Origin: Silicimonas sp.
GTDB taxonomy: Bacteria; Pseudomonadota; Alphaproteobacteria; Rhodobacterales; Rhodobacteraceae
Direction: 5' to 3'
DNA: 64,000 bases
Assembly (NCBI GenBank): GCA_013002465.1
Contig: JABDJO010000130.1
Coordinates: 1 to 64,000, forward strand
Part shown: positions 40,736 through 48,566 of the stretch, one piece after another
How the letters are laid out: each line of letters starts with the position of its first letter
How positions within the stretch are numbered: the first letter of the stretch is position 1
Translations under genes and position numbers: made by a program
The notes under the pieces: generated by a model
Database searches by the model: none
Told to the model about the DNA's origin: nothing
The model's input: only the letters and a program-made list of their open reading frames with translations

Positions 40736-42131
40736 ACTCGACCCGGTTTCTGCCCTTCACCTTGGCGCGGTAAAGCGCGGCATCAGCGGCATCGAACACC
40801 TGGCGCAACGGTGGCAGGTTGGACGCTTCTTCGATGTCAAAGGTGCCGGTTCGCGCGGAAACAGCCTCGGTTTCAATGTCCTGCCCGAAGGCAACCCCGA
40901 TACTGGCAGTGATGCTGACCTGCACGCCATTTTCCAGTGGAATGGGCATGCCGGCGATCGACTGGCGCAGGCGCTCGGCAGTCCGCTCGGCCTCGATGAC
41001 GCCAGTGTCGGGAAGGACGGCCAGAAACTCCTCGCCCCCGTGGCGTGAAATCAGGTCACATGCCCTCAGGTTGTCGCGAATACGGTTGGCCACTTCGCAC
41101 AGCACTCGGTCGCCAGCCGAGTGGCCATACCTGTCGTTAACCACTTTGAAGTGATCTAGATCGACCACCATCATCACGAACCCGCGTTCATGTTCCTGTT
41201 CGCGCATCATCAGGTCGGCCAGATAGGCCTCGGCATAACGCCGGTTGTAAAGCCCGGTCAGCGGGTCAGTGGCAGCCAGGCGATAACTTTGCTCGTCAGT
41301 TTTGCGCAACCGGTCGCGCATGCGTTTGCGTTCCAGCATCGCGTCGATGCGGATCGCCAGTTCTTCGCCCGTGGCATTGTCGGCGGTGATGTCGCTGGCA
41401 CCCAGGTTCAAGGCCCGGACGGCCAGCTTGGGATGCTCGGCTGGATGCAGAACCAGCACCGACGCATGTCGCGAATGACTGCGGTCGCGCAACTCGGGCA
41501 ACAGGGTTTCCAGGGTCGCACCATCCTGCCCTGCCACGATCACATAGGCATCCAAAGACGGCAGGCTGTCGTCGCCCCGCATGGCGTCATCAAGCCCAAG
41601 ACGGTCGATCCGATGCCCCAATGTGGCACGCAGAACCTCGGGCAACTGAGGCAGCCGGTCACTGTTGTTGACAACCGCGATCCGGGCCGTGCGCGAAAAC
41701 TCCGACGGCGCCTCGGCAAACCCGAAGCTTGATGCGGCGACGCGCCGGCGCTGACATTCCAGTTCGGCATCCCCTTCACGGATCAACCCCCGAAGGCGCC
41801 CCAACAAAAGCCGGTCGGGCAACGACCTTGGCAACACATCGCGCGCACCCGCCCGCAATGCCTGAAGCCGCCGCATCGGCGAGGCATCGGCATCAATGCA
41901 CAACAGGGGAATGTCGGCAGAGAAACTCTGGGTGCGGAAAGACCGGATTACCTGTCGCGGCTGGTCCGACTGTATCCCCAGAATCACCAGATCGGGATCA
42001 CAATAGGCAAGCCTCGCGGCCTCTTCCGGGGTCGCCGCCGTAACCACATCGTAATGAGCGCTTTCGAACGCTGCCGAAAGCCGAATGCGGTTTGTCGGAA
42101 CCGGATCTATGACAAGAAGGCACTTGGGCAT
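40713..42131 (-). CDS. PleD-like diguanylate cyclase with two degenerate receivers
   Basis: 472 residues: receiver (1-120), second receiver-like domain (about 148-270), GGDEF domain (about 280-472). The active site is RHGGEEF (GGEEF at 365-369) and the RxxD inhibitory site RACD is at 356-359, five residues before it, so the enzyme should make c-di-GMP and be product-inhibited. The position of the phospho-acceptor in receiver 1 is Gly (DPDLVILGIQ, G52), and receiver 2 shows no Asp there either. Divergent from the DUF3572 gene. Confidence 0.9.
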   Translation of the reverse strand: MPKCLLVIDPVPTNRIRLSAAFESAHYDVVTAATPEEAARLAYCDPDLVILGIQSDQPRQVIRSFRTQSFSADIPLLCIDADASPMRRLQALRAGARDVLPRSLPDRLLLGRLRGLIREGDAELECQRRRVAASSFGFAEAPSEFSRTARIAVVNNSDRLPQLPEVLRATLGHRIDRLGLDDAMRGDDSLPSLDAYVIVAGQDGATLETLLPELRDRSHSRHASVLVLHPAEHPKLAVRALNLGASDITADNATGEELAIRIDAMLERKRMRDRLRKTDEQSYRLAATDPLTGLYNRRYAEAYLADLMMREQEHERGFVMMVVDLDHFKVVNDRYGHSAGDRVLCEVANRIRDNLRACDLISRHGGEEFLAVLPDTGVIEAERTAERLRQSIAGMPIPLENGVQVSITASIGVAFGQDIETEAVSARTGTFDIEEASNLPPLRQVFDAADAALYRAKVKGRNRVEFSAAAGV

Positions 42132-42215
42132 GCAGTCCAGATTTGACTCGAATTTTCTGTTCTCTCGTTAAGTAATTCCGCATAACGGTTAACAAACTCT
42201 TTCCACGGATCGCCG

Positions 42216-42503
42216 ATGACGCCACTGACACAGGATTCTGCCGAGGTTCTTGCCATCGAAGCCCTGTCCTGGCTGGTCGGAAATGACGACCTTTTGCCTG
42301 TTTTTCTTGGGGCAACCGGTGCAACCGAAGGCGACATCCGGCAACGCGCCAAGGATCCGGAGTTCCTGGCCTCGGTTCTGGATTTTCTCTTGATGGATGA
42401 TGCCTGGATCCAGGCGTTCTGCGCCTCGGAGGACTATGGCCCCGATTTTCCGGTGCGCGCCCGTGCAGCATTGCCGGGCGGTGCAGATGTCAACTGGACT
42501 TAA
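42216..42503 (+). CDS. DUF3572 family protein
   Basis: 95 residues, soluble, acidic, all-helical. Typical DUF3572 sequence: AIEALSWLVGNDDLLPVFLGATG, FLASVLDFLLMDDAWIQAFC. Function unknown; small proteins of this family often sit beside pleD in Rhodobacterales. Its TAA stop shares the bases TTAA with the stop of the convergent phaZ. Confidence 0.85.
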   Translation: MTPLTQDSAEVLAIEALSWLVGNDDLLPVFLGATGATEGDIRQRAKDPEFLASVLDFLLMDDAWIQAFCASEDYGPDFPVRARAALPGGADVNWT

Positions 42504-43759
42504 GCGGTCTTTTTCTTCCGCTTGCGGCGTGGCGCGTTCTGGTCGATGAAATCCAGAACCAGCGGGCGGATGTTGTTACGCCAGCTTTTGCCCGCAAATA
42601 TCCCGTAATGGCCTGCGTTCGGCTCAAGGTGCGACGCCTTTTTTGCGTCAGGCAACCCGGTCAGCAGATCAAGCGCGGCAAGGCACTGACCCGGGGCCGA
42701 AATATCGTCGTTTTCGCCCTCGACGGTCTTCACGGCAACATTGGTGATCGCTGCAATGTCCACCTGGCGCCCGGCCACGGTGAACTTGTTTTGGGCAATC
42801 TCGCGTTCCTTGAAAATCCGTTCGACTGTCGACAGATAAAACTCGGCCGTCATATCCATGACCGCCAGATATTCATCATAGAACCGGTTGTGCTTGTCGT
42901 GATCACCCGCCTCGCCCTTGGCGACGCGCAGGATCTGATCGGTAAAGGCGCGGGTGTGCGTTTCGCCGTTCATCGACATGAACGAGGCAAGCTGCAACAG
43001 CCCTGGGTAAACCATTCGGCCGACGCCGGCATAGTTGAACCCGACCCGCTGAATGATGAAGTGTTCCAACTGGCCCATCGTTACACGGCGGCCAAAATCG
43101 GTGACATCGGTACGCGCCGCATCGGGGTCGATCGGCCCGCCGATCAGGGTCAGCGTGCGCGGCTGCGCTTTGGGATCCTTGGCCGCCAGATAGGCCGTCG
43201 CGGCCAACGCCAGCGGGGCAGGCTGGCACACGGCGATCACGTTGATATTGGGGCCGGTGTGGCGAATGAAATCCGACAGGTAAAGCGTGTAATCCTCGAT
43301 GTCGAACTTGCCTTCGCTGACCGGAATATCGCGGGCATTGTGCCAGTCCGTGATCCAGACCTCGGCATCGGGCAAAAGGCTTTGCACCGTCGATCGCAGC
43401 AAGGTCGCATAGTGCCCGGACATCGGCGCGACCAGCAGGATACGGCGCCGTTTTTCAGGTCGGCCATTCACTCTGAATCGGATCAGATCGCCAAACGGAC
43501 GGGCCACCTCGACTTCGACTGAAACCAGATGATCGCGCCCGTCGCTTGCCACAACCGAGTCGATGCCCCAGTCGGGTTTGGTGATCATGCGCGAAAACGT
43601 ACGTTCGGTGACCTCGCCCCAGGCCGCCATCATGCGGAATCCAGGGTTGGGCACGATGCCCCAGATCGGGTATGATGCCATTGACGTCGCGGTCGCACCG
43701 ATCCACTGATTGGTGTTCCTGACCGTCTCCATCAGGTCGTATGTCATCATATGCCGCAT
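42500..43759 (-). CDS. phaZ: Intracellular polyhydroxyalkanoate depolymerase
   Basis: Releases hydroxyacid monomers from storage granules. 419 residues from the ATG at 43759 (MRHMMTYDLMETVRNTNQWIG), the family start; the longer open frame to 44026 runs over phaC. The catalytic Cys is in NVIAVCQPAPLALA, the intracellular-type replacement of the Ser box. The C terminus keeps the His region NAGHYGIFAGKSWR. Divergent from phaC. Confidence 0.93.
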   Translation of the reverse strand: MRHMMTYDLMETVRNTNQWIGATATSMASYPIWGIVPNPGFRMMAAWGEVTERTFSRMITKPDWGIDSVVASDGRDHLVSVEVEVARPFGDLIRFRVNGRPEKRRRILLVAPMSGHYATLLRSTVQSLLPDAEVWITDWHNARDIPVSEGKFDIEDYTLYLSDFIRHTGPNINVIAVCQPAPLALAATAYLAAKDPKAQPRTLTLIGGPIDPDAARTDVTDFGRRVTMGQLEHFIIQRVGFNYAGVGRMVYPGLLQLASFMSMNGETHTRAFTDQILRVAKGEAGDHDKHNRFYDEYLAVMDMTAEFYLSTVERIFKEREIAQNKFTVAGRQVDIAAITNVAVKTVEGENDDISAPGQCLAALDLLTGLPDAKKASHLEPNAGHYGIFAGKSWRNNIRPLVLDFIDQNAPRRKRKKKTA

Positions 43760-43795
43760 ATGCAAATCTCCGACCGATTGAGCCAAAACGTCGCT

Positions 43796-43845
43796 TTGCC
43801 AGATGCTTCCGGCGAAGGTACAGTGACCCAATGCTGCAGGTGCAA
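43796..43845 (+). promoter_or_regulatory. Predicted phaC promoter with TGC-rich element
   Basis: TTGCCA (-35, 43796-43801), 17-base spacer, TACAGT (-10, 43819-43824). Just downstream, ATGCTGCAGGTGCA (43831-43844) resembles the PhaR sites seen before phaP but is an imperfect CTGC-N3-GCAG, so it would be a weaker operator. Confidence 0.5.
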
Positions 43846-43865
43846 AATAGAGTGAATTATTGGCT

Positions 43866-45668
43866 ATGACAACTAAAGAAACAGATAACACTGCGGAAAA
43901 TATCGAGGTGTTGAACGAAAACCTCGCCAAAATCAACGAGTTGTCCAAGCGGCTGGCGGGCGCTTTGTCGCAGAAGAAGCCGACGAACCCCAGTTTGCAG
44001 GGCCCAGGGCAGGATTTTTTTGCCATGACAGCCGCCGCTTATGCCTCGGACGTGATGGCAAACCCGTCCAAGATGATCGAAACCCAGGTGGATTACTGGG
44101 GCAAAGCGTTGACCCATTATATCGACGCCCAGCAGAACCTGATGCGCGGCAAACTTGAACCACCCGAAGACAACTCGCCTGCCGATCCGCGCTTTGCCAG
44201 CCCGCTTTGGAACGAGCATCCCTATTTCAATTTCCTTAAGCAGCAATACCTCTACTCCGCCGAAGCCATTTCCAGCGCGGTCGATAATCTGGAGGATCTG
44301 GACGACAAGGATCGCAAACGGGTGCGCTATTTCACCCGGCAGATCGTCGACATGATGAGCCCGGCGAACTTTCTTGGCACCAACCCCGAAGCGCTCGCCA
44401 AGGCGGCTGAAACCAACGGCCAGTCCCTGGTCGACGGGCTGGAAAACCTTGTGCGCGACATCGAATCCTCGGATGGCGAACTGATGGTCACGCTGGCCGA
44501 CAAAACCGCCTTCGAAATTGGCGAAAACATCGGCACCAGTGAAGGGTCGGTCGTTTACCGCAATGAAATCATGGAGTTGATCCAATACGCTCCGACCACC
44601 GAAAAGGTCCACAAAACGCCCTTGGTCGTCTTCCCGCCCTGGATCAACCGGTTCTACATCATGGACCTCAAGCCCAAGAACAGCCTGATCAAATGGATCG
44701 TCGATCAAGGCTATACGCTGTTCATCGTAAGCTGGAAAAACCCCGACCAGACGTATCGCGACTTTGCCTTGGGGGATTACGTTGAAAAGGGATACATGAC
44801 CGCAATCGAAGCGGCCAAGGCAATCACCGGCGAAGACAAGGTGAACGCCGTCGGCTATTGCATTGCGGGCACGACTCTGGCTCTGACACTGGCGCTTCTG
44901 GAAAAGGCCGGTGACAAGTCGGTCAAGTCGGCCACATTCTTTACCACCTTGACGGATTTCGAGGATCAGGGGGAATTTGGTGTCTTCCTGACCGACGACT
45001 TTGTCGACGCGATCGAAGATCAGGCCTCAAAGACCGGCGTTCTGGAATACCCTATCATGAGTCGCACGTTCAGCTTCCTGCGGGCAAACGACCTGGTCTA
45101 TGGACCCGCGATCCGAAGCTATATGATGGGCGAGGCGCCTCCGGCGTTCGATCTTCTGTATTGGAATGGTGACGGCACCCATCTGCCCGCGGCCATGGTC
45201 ATCGAATACCTGCGCGAACTTTGCCAGGGCAACAAACTGGCCAAGGGCGGCTTTGACGTTCTGGGCGAAACGGTCACCCTCAGCGATATCAAGGTGCCGG
45301 TCTGCTCGGTCGCCTGCGAAACCGACCACATCGCCGCCTGGAAATCCTGTTATTCCGGGTTCCGCCAGATGGGCAGCAAATCCAAGACCTTTATATTGTC
45401 CGAGTCGGGCCACATCGCTGGCATCGTCAATCCGCCGTCCAAAAAGAAATATGGGCATTACACCAACGAAGATGTTCCCGGTGAATCGTCCGATTGGCTG
45501 GACAGCGCGACTTTCAACGAAGGATCGTGGTGGCCGACATGGGATAAATGGCTGAAAACCCGCTCGGGCGCCAAGGTCGCGGCCCGAGTCCCCGGTTCGG
45601 AAAAAAAGTACCCGATTTTGGCTGCTGCACCGGGCATTTACGTTAAAGAAAAAGTAAAAATCAGCTAA
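43866..45668 (+). CDS. phaC: Class I poly(3-hydroxyalkanoate) synthase
   Basis: Polymerises hydroxyacyl-CoA into PHA at the granule surface. 600 residues from the ATG at 43866 (an in-frame TTG two codons earlier is unlikely). Catalytic Cys in the lipase-like box VGYCIAGT (about residue 332); the general Asp is in ACETDHIAAWKS and the His in SESGHIAGIVNPP. No subunit PhaE is present, as expected for class I. Divergent from phaZ, followed by phaP. Confidence 0.96.
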   Translation: MTTKETDNTAENIEVLNENLAKINELSKRLAGALSQKKPTNPSLQGPGQDFFAMTAAAYASDVMANPSKMIETQVDYWGKALTHYIDAQQNLMRGKLEPPEDNSPADPRFASPLWNEHPYFNFLKQQYLYSAEAISSAVDNLEDLDDKDRKRVRYFTRQIVDMMSPANFLGTNPEALAKAAETNGQSLVDGLENLVRDIESSDGELMVTLADKTAFEIGENIGTSEGSVVYRNEIMELIQYAPTTEKVHKTPLVVFPPWINRFYIMDLKPKNSLIKWIVDQGYTLFIVSWKNPDQTYRDFALGDYVEKGYMTAIEAAKAITGEDKVNAVGYCIAGTTLALTLALLEKAGDKSVKSATFFTTLTDFEDQGEFGVFLTDDFVDAIEDQASKTGVLEYPIMSRTFSFLRANDLVYGPAIRSYMMGEAPPAFDLLYWNGDGTHLPAAMVIEYLRELCQGNKLAKGGFDVLGETVTLSDIKVPVCSVACETDHIAAWKSCYSGFRQMGSKSKTFILSESGHIAGIVNPPSKKKYGHYTNEDVPGESSDWLDSATFNEGSWWPTWDKWLKTRSGAKVAARVPGSEKKYPILAAAPGIYVKEKVKIS

Positions 45669-45696
45669 CTTTCTGATAAAACACAGTAAAAAATTT

Positions 45697-45746
45697 ATGC
45701 TGCGGTGCAGAAATGGGTTGATTTGCTGCACCGCAGCATCTATGTT
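45697..45746 (+). promoter_or_regulatory. phaP promoter with two PhaR-type operators in an inverted repeat
   Basis: Perfect 14-base arms, ATGCTGCGGTGCAG (45697-45710) and CTGCACCGCAGCAT (45726-45739). Each arm contains CTGC-N3-GCAG, the motif described for the PHA repressor PhaR in Paracoccus. TTGATT (45718-45723) and TATGTT (45741-45746) with 17 bases between form a sigma-70 promoter, and the second operator fills its spacer. PhaR bound there would block the polymerase. Confidence 0.75.
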
Positions 45747-45801
45747 TTCTGCATACGCAAAAAGGGCGGGACGGTCCGCCACATATTTTTGGAGAGAGAC
45801 C

Positions 45802-46248
45802 ATGGCCAAGAACACGAATGACTACACCAAGATGATGAACGACATGCTTGGTGCCTTCCCCGTTGACACCTCTGCTTTCCAGGAAGCCTTCAAAAGCCAG
45901 GCTGCCTTTGCTGACAAGATGTCGAAAGTTGTCCTCGACGCCGCTGAAAAATCCACCGAGATTTCTGCTGGCTGGACCAAGTCGACCATCGGCAAGCTGG
46001 GCGTTGTCACCAACGTGAAAGAAGACCCTGCTGATTACACCAAAGCCATGACTGACTTTGCTTCGACCCAAGCCGAGATGAGCGCCGAATCCATGGCCGC
46101 TTTCGCCGAGGTTGCCAAGAAAGTTCAGATGGAAACGGTCGAGCTGATGCTGGCTGCTGGCAAGGACATGGGCGAAGACGCCACCAAAGCCGTCAAGAAA
46201 GCAACTGACGATCTGTCCGCCGCCGCCAAGAAAGCGACTGCGAAGTAA
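45802..46248 (+). CDS. phaP: Phasin
   Basis: 148 residues from the ATG at 45802 with GGAGAGAGACC upstream; granule-coating protein that keeps PHA granules dispersed. Amphipathic helices with MAAFAEVAKKVQMETVELMLAAGKDMGEDATKAVKKATDDL (about 95-135) and a Lys/Ala-rich tail (AAAKKATAK). Codon use is strongly biased, as expected for an abundant protein. phaR, which commonly follows phaP in this order, is not here. Confidence 0.92.
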   Translation: MAKNTNDYTKMMNDMLGAFPVDTSAFQEAFKSQAAFADKMSKVVLDAAEKSTEISAGWTKSTIGKLGVVTNVKEDPADYTKAMTDFASTQAEMSAESMAAFAEVAKKVQMETVELMLAAGKDMGEDATKAVKKATDDLSAAAKKATAK

Positions 46249-46297
46249 GTTTCACGATCGGACCTACCAACTCCTCCCTGTTGGTACATCCCAAACT

Positions 46298-46325
46298 GGC
46301 GGGCCCCTGTGGCCCGCCTTTTTTT
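46298..46325 (+). terminator. Rho-independent terminator of phaP
   Basis: GGCGGGCC (46298-46305), loop CCTGT, GGCCCGCC (46311-46318), followed by seven T. About 50 bases after the phasin stop. Confidence 0.92.
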
Positions 46326-46389
46326 GGGAACTGGCAAGAAGATCGGGCATCAACGGGCCATTGGCCAATTCGCTGCTGCTGCGGCAAAA

Positions 46390-47583
46390 TCAACTGAACT
46401 TTGAATTCCAAACCCGACGCCGCATACGGTCACGGCTTTCATATTGTGCAATTGCGGCTTCCAAATCGCCAGGCGCAAGCGCAGCCTCACCTTTCGCAAT
46501 TCGCGTAATCTGCATCGTGTACCATGCGGTTACGCCGCCTTCGGGCGGGTTCTTGAAACGTGGAAACTGCGGCTCGCCGCGCCGACCAGCCAACCAAAAA
46601 GACGGCAGTTCAGGATCGACCACTAGCGCGCGAGCCAGGCCAATAAGATCGGCCTTGCCTTCGACAATGGCGCTTTCGGCTTGGATGAGCGTCTTGAACC
46701 CGCCCGTGACCATCAATGGTATGTTCGTCTTTGCGCGGGCGCGCCCGGCGAAATCCAAAAAATAGGGACCAGAGCCTGCCCGATCAGACGATGATGCTGC
46801 ACCGGGGAAGTATGTGCCGCCACTGATGTCGATCAGGTCTATTGCCAACTGGTCAACTGCGGCAATGACCTCAAGGGCCTCATCTTCGGCAAATCCGCCT
46901 TCAAGCTGATCCGTGGCATTCAATTTGAGACCGACTGGAAACTCAAGCCCAACAGCTTGGCGCACTGCGCTGATCACTTCCAGTAACAGCCGCATCCGGT
47001 TCTTCAGAGAACCGCCATAGCCATCTTCTCGTTTGTTGAACAATGGTGACAAAAACTGATTGAGCAGGAATCCATGCGCCCCATGCAACTCGACGCCACC
47101 GAACCCAAGTTCCTTTGCAAGGCTGGCGGTGCGGGCAAATTCGGCGGGCAGCGCGTGAATCTCGTCCAAAGACAACGCACCGCAAGTCAGGCCGGGCAAG
47201 TCAAGCGCGCTCGGCCCTTTCGGTGTGCTGATTGGGACATCTGCCATTGCACCCGCGTGTCCAAGTTGGGGCCACAGTTGCGCGCCGTCAGTTGCCCCTG
47301 CCTTTGCAAGGCGTTCAAGCTGGTTCCGATCCGAGTGGCTGTTCAAAACTAGATTGCCGGGCTTCTCTGCGAAATAGGGGGTACCTTGAACCTCGCCGAT
47401 GATTGACAACGCCAGACCACCCTTGGCCCACCGTTCGTAAAGCGCGATCTGATCATTGGTTGGATTGCCAGCGCCGTCGCCAAGAGAGTCCGACATCGCG
47501 GACTTGGCTATCCGGTTCTTTAGCGTTGCGCCGCATGGCAAAAGCAATGGTTGCGCGAGTGGTGAATTTTGCGTGTCGGACAT
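46390..47583 (-). CDS. NADH:flavin oxidoreductase / Old Yellow Enzyme family
   Basis: 397 residues from the ATG at 47583 (MSDTQNSPLAQPLLLPCG). FMN-binding TIM barrel with NRIAKSAMSDSLGDGAGNPT, the catalytic His region GGVELHGAHGFLLNQFLSPLFNKR and YGGSLKNRMRLLLEV, and the phosphate-binding VTGGFKT / DLIGLARALVVDP. No additional iron-sulfur or pyridine-nucleotide domain, so it is a single-domain ene-reductase type. It lies 127 bases after potC on the same strand and could be part of that operon, or a separate unit. Confidence 0.88.
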   Translation of the reverse strand: MSDTQNSPLAQPLLLPCGATLKNRIAKSAMSDSLGDGAGNPTNDQIALYERWAKGGLALSIIGEVQGTPYFAEKPGNLVLNSHSDRNQLERLAKAGATDGAQLWPQLGHAGAMADVPISTPKGPSALDLPGLTCGALSLDEIHALPAEFARTASLAKELGFGGVELHGAHGFLLNQFLSPLFNKREDGYGGSLKNRMRLLLEVISAVRQAVGLEFPVGLKLNATDQLEGGFAEDEALEVIAAVDQLAIDLIDISGGTYFPGAASSSDRAGSGPYFLDFAGRARAKTNIPLMVTGGFKTLIQAESAIVEGKADLIGLARALVVDPELPSFWLAGRRGEPQFPRFKNPPEGGVTAWYTMQITRIAKGEAALAPGDLEAAIAQYESRDRMRRRVWNSKFS

Positions 47584-47710
47584 GCGGATTCTACAATTCC
47601 ATTGCCGTGATACGCCAAGGCAACCATTCGTGCAAAGCGCAGTATCAGTCGATCTGGGCTCTATGCCGCCATCCAAGGTTGGCTTGTATTCCCGGTGAAG
47701 AGGAGGCGCC

Positions 47711-48565
47711 TCAGCCCGGCGACAATCCTCTCAGCCGCTCGGATCTGCGGCGCAGCAACTCCAGGGTTGTCAGCAACATGATCGACAGGACAACCAGGAT
47801 CGTCGCAACGGCCAGAATGGTCGGGCTGATTTGCTCGCGCAGGCCCGTGAACATCTGCCAGGGCAGGGTCTTTTGACCTGCCGAACCGACAAACAGAACC
47901 ACGACCACTTCGTCGAAAGAGGTGATGAAAGCGAACAGGGCCCCCGAGATCACGCCGGGCAGGATCAGGGGCATCTGCACCCGAAAGAACGTGGTGACCG
48001 GATCGGCCCCCATGTTCGCCGCCGCCCGCGTCAGCGACCGGTCAAATCCCACAAGCGTCGCGGTCACCGTTATGATTACGAACGGAATGCCCAGGGCAGC
48101 ATGCGCCAGAACGACGCCCCAATAGGTGCCCTGCAGGCCGATGCGGCTGTAAAAGAAGTACATGCCGGCGGCTGAAATGATCAACGGCACGATCATCGGC
48201 GAAATCAGGATCGCCATGATCGCCCGCCGGAACGGCACATGGGGTTGGCTAAGGCCGATAGCCGCCAGTGTCCCGAAACTCACCGACAGGAAGGTCGCCA
48301 TCGGCGCGATCCGAACCGAATTCCACAGGGAAGACTGCCAGTCATGGCTGGTCATGAAGTCTTCGTAGTGCTTCAGCGAATACCCCTCGGGCTTCAGCGC
48401 CAGCATTTCAGGCGTGAAGGTAAAAAAGTCCTGCGCATTGAACGACAAGGGAATGATCACCACGATCGGCGCGATCAGGAAGAAAAAGATCAGCCCGCAA
48501 ATCACCCGGAACGAGTAATACCAGGCCTTCTGGCCGGTCGAGGCATATGGCGGAAGTCCAGACAT
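47711..48565 (-). CDS. ABC transporter permease, PotC type
   Basis: 284 residues, six predicted transmembrane helices. The coupling-helix (EAA) region is LTRAAANMGADPVTTFFRVQMPLILPGVISG. Second permease of the spermidine/putrescine-type ABC importer encoded from 52758 down to 47711; starts 1 base after potB. Substrate inferred from the linked creatinase gene, not from the permease. Confidence 0.88.
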   Translation of the reverse strand: MSGLPPYASTGQKAWYYSFRVICGLIFFFLIAPIVVIIPLSFNAQDFFTFTPEMLALKPEGYSLKHYEDFMTSHDWQSSLWNSVRIAPMATFLSVSFGTLAAIGLSQPHVPFRRAIMAILISPMIVPLIISAAGMYFFYSRIGLQGTYWGVVLAHAALGIPFVIITVTATLVGFDRSLTRAAANMGADPVTTFFRVQMPLILPGVISGALFAFITSFDEVVVVLFVGSAGQKTLPWQMFTGLREQISPTILAVATILVVLSIMLLTTLELLRRRSERLRGLSPG

Positions 48566-48566
48566 A

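Noticed and set aside
42500-44026. Longer phaZ starting at 44026
   Set aside because: The added N-terminal part lies over phaC and its promoter and has no homology; MRHMMTYDLMETVRNTN at 43759 is the family start.
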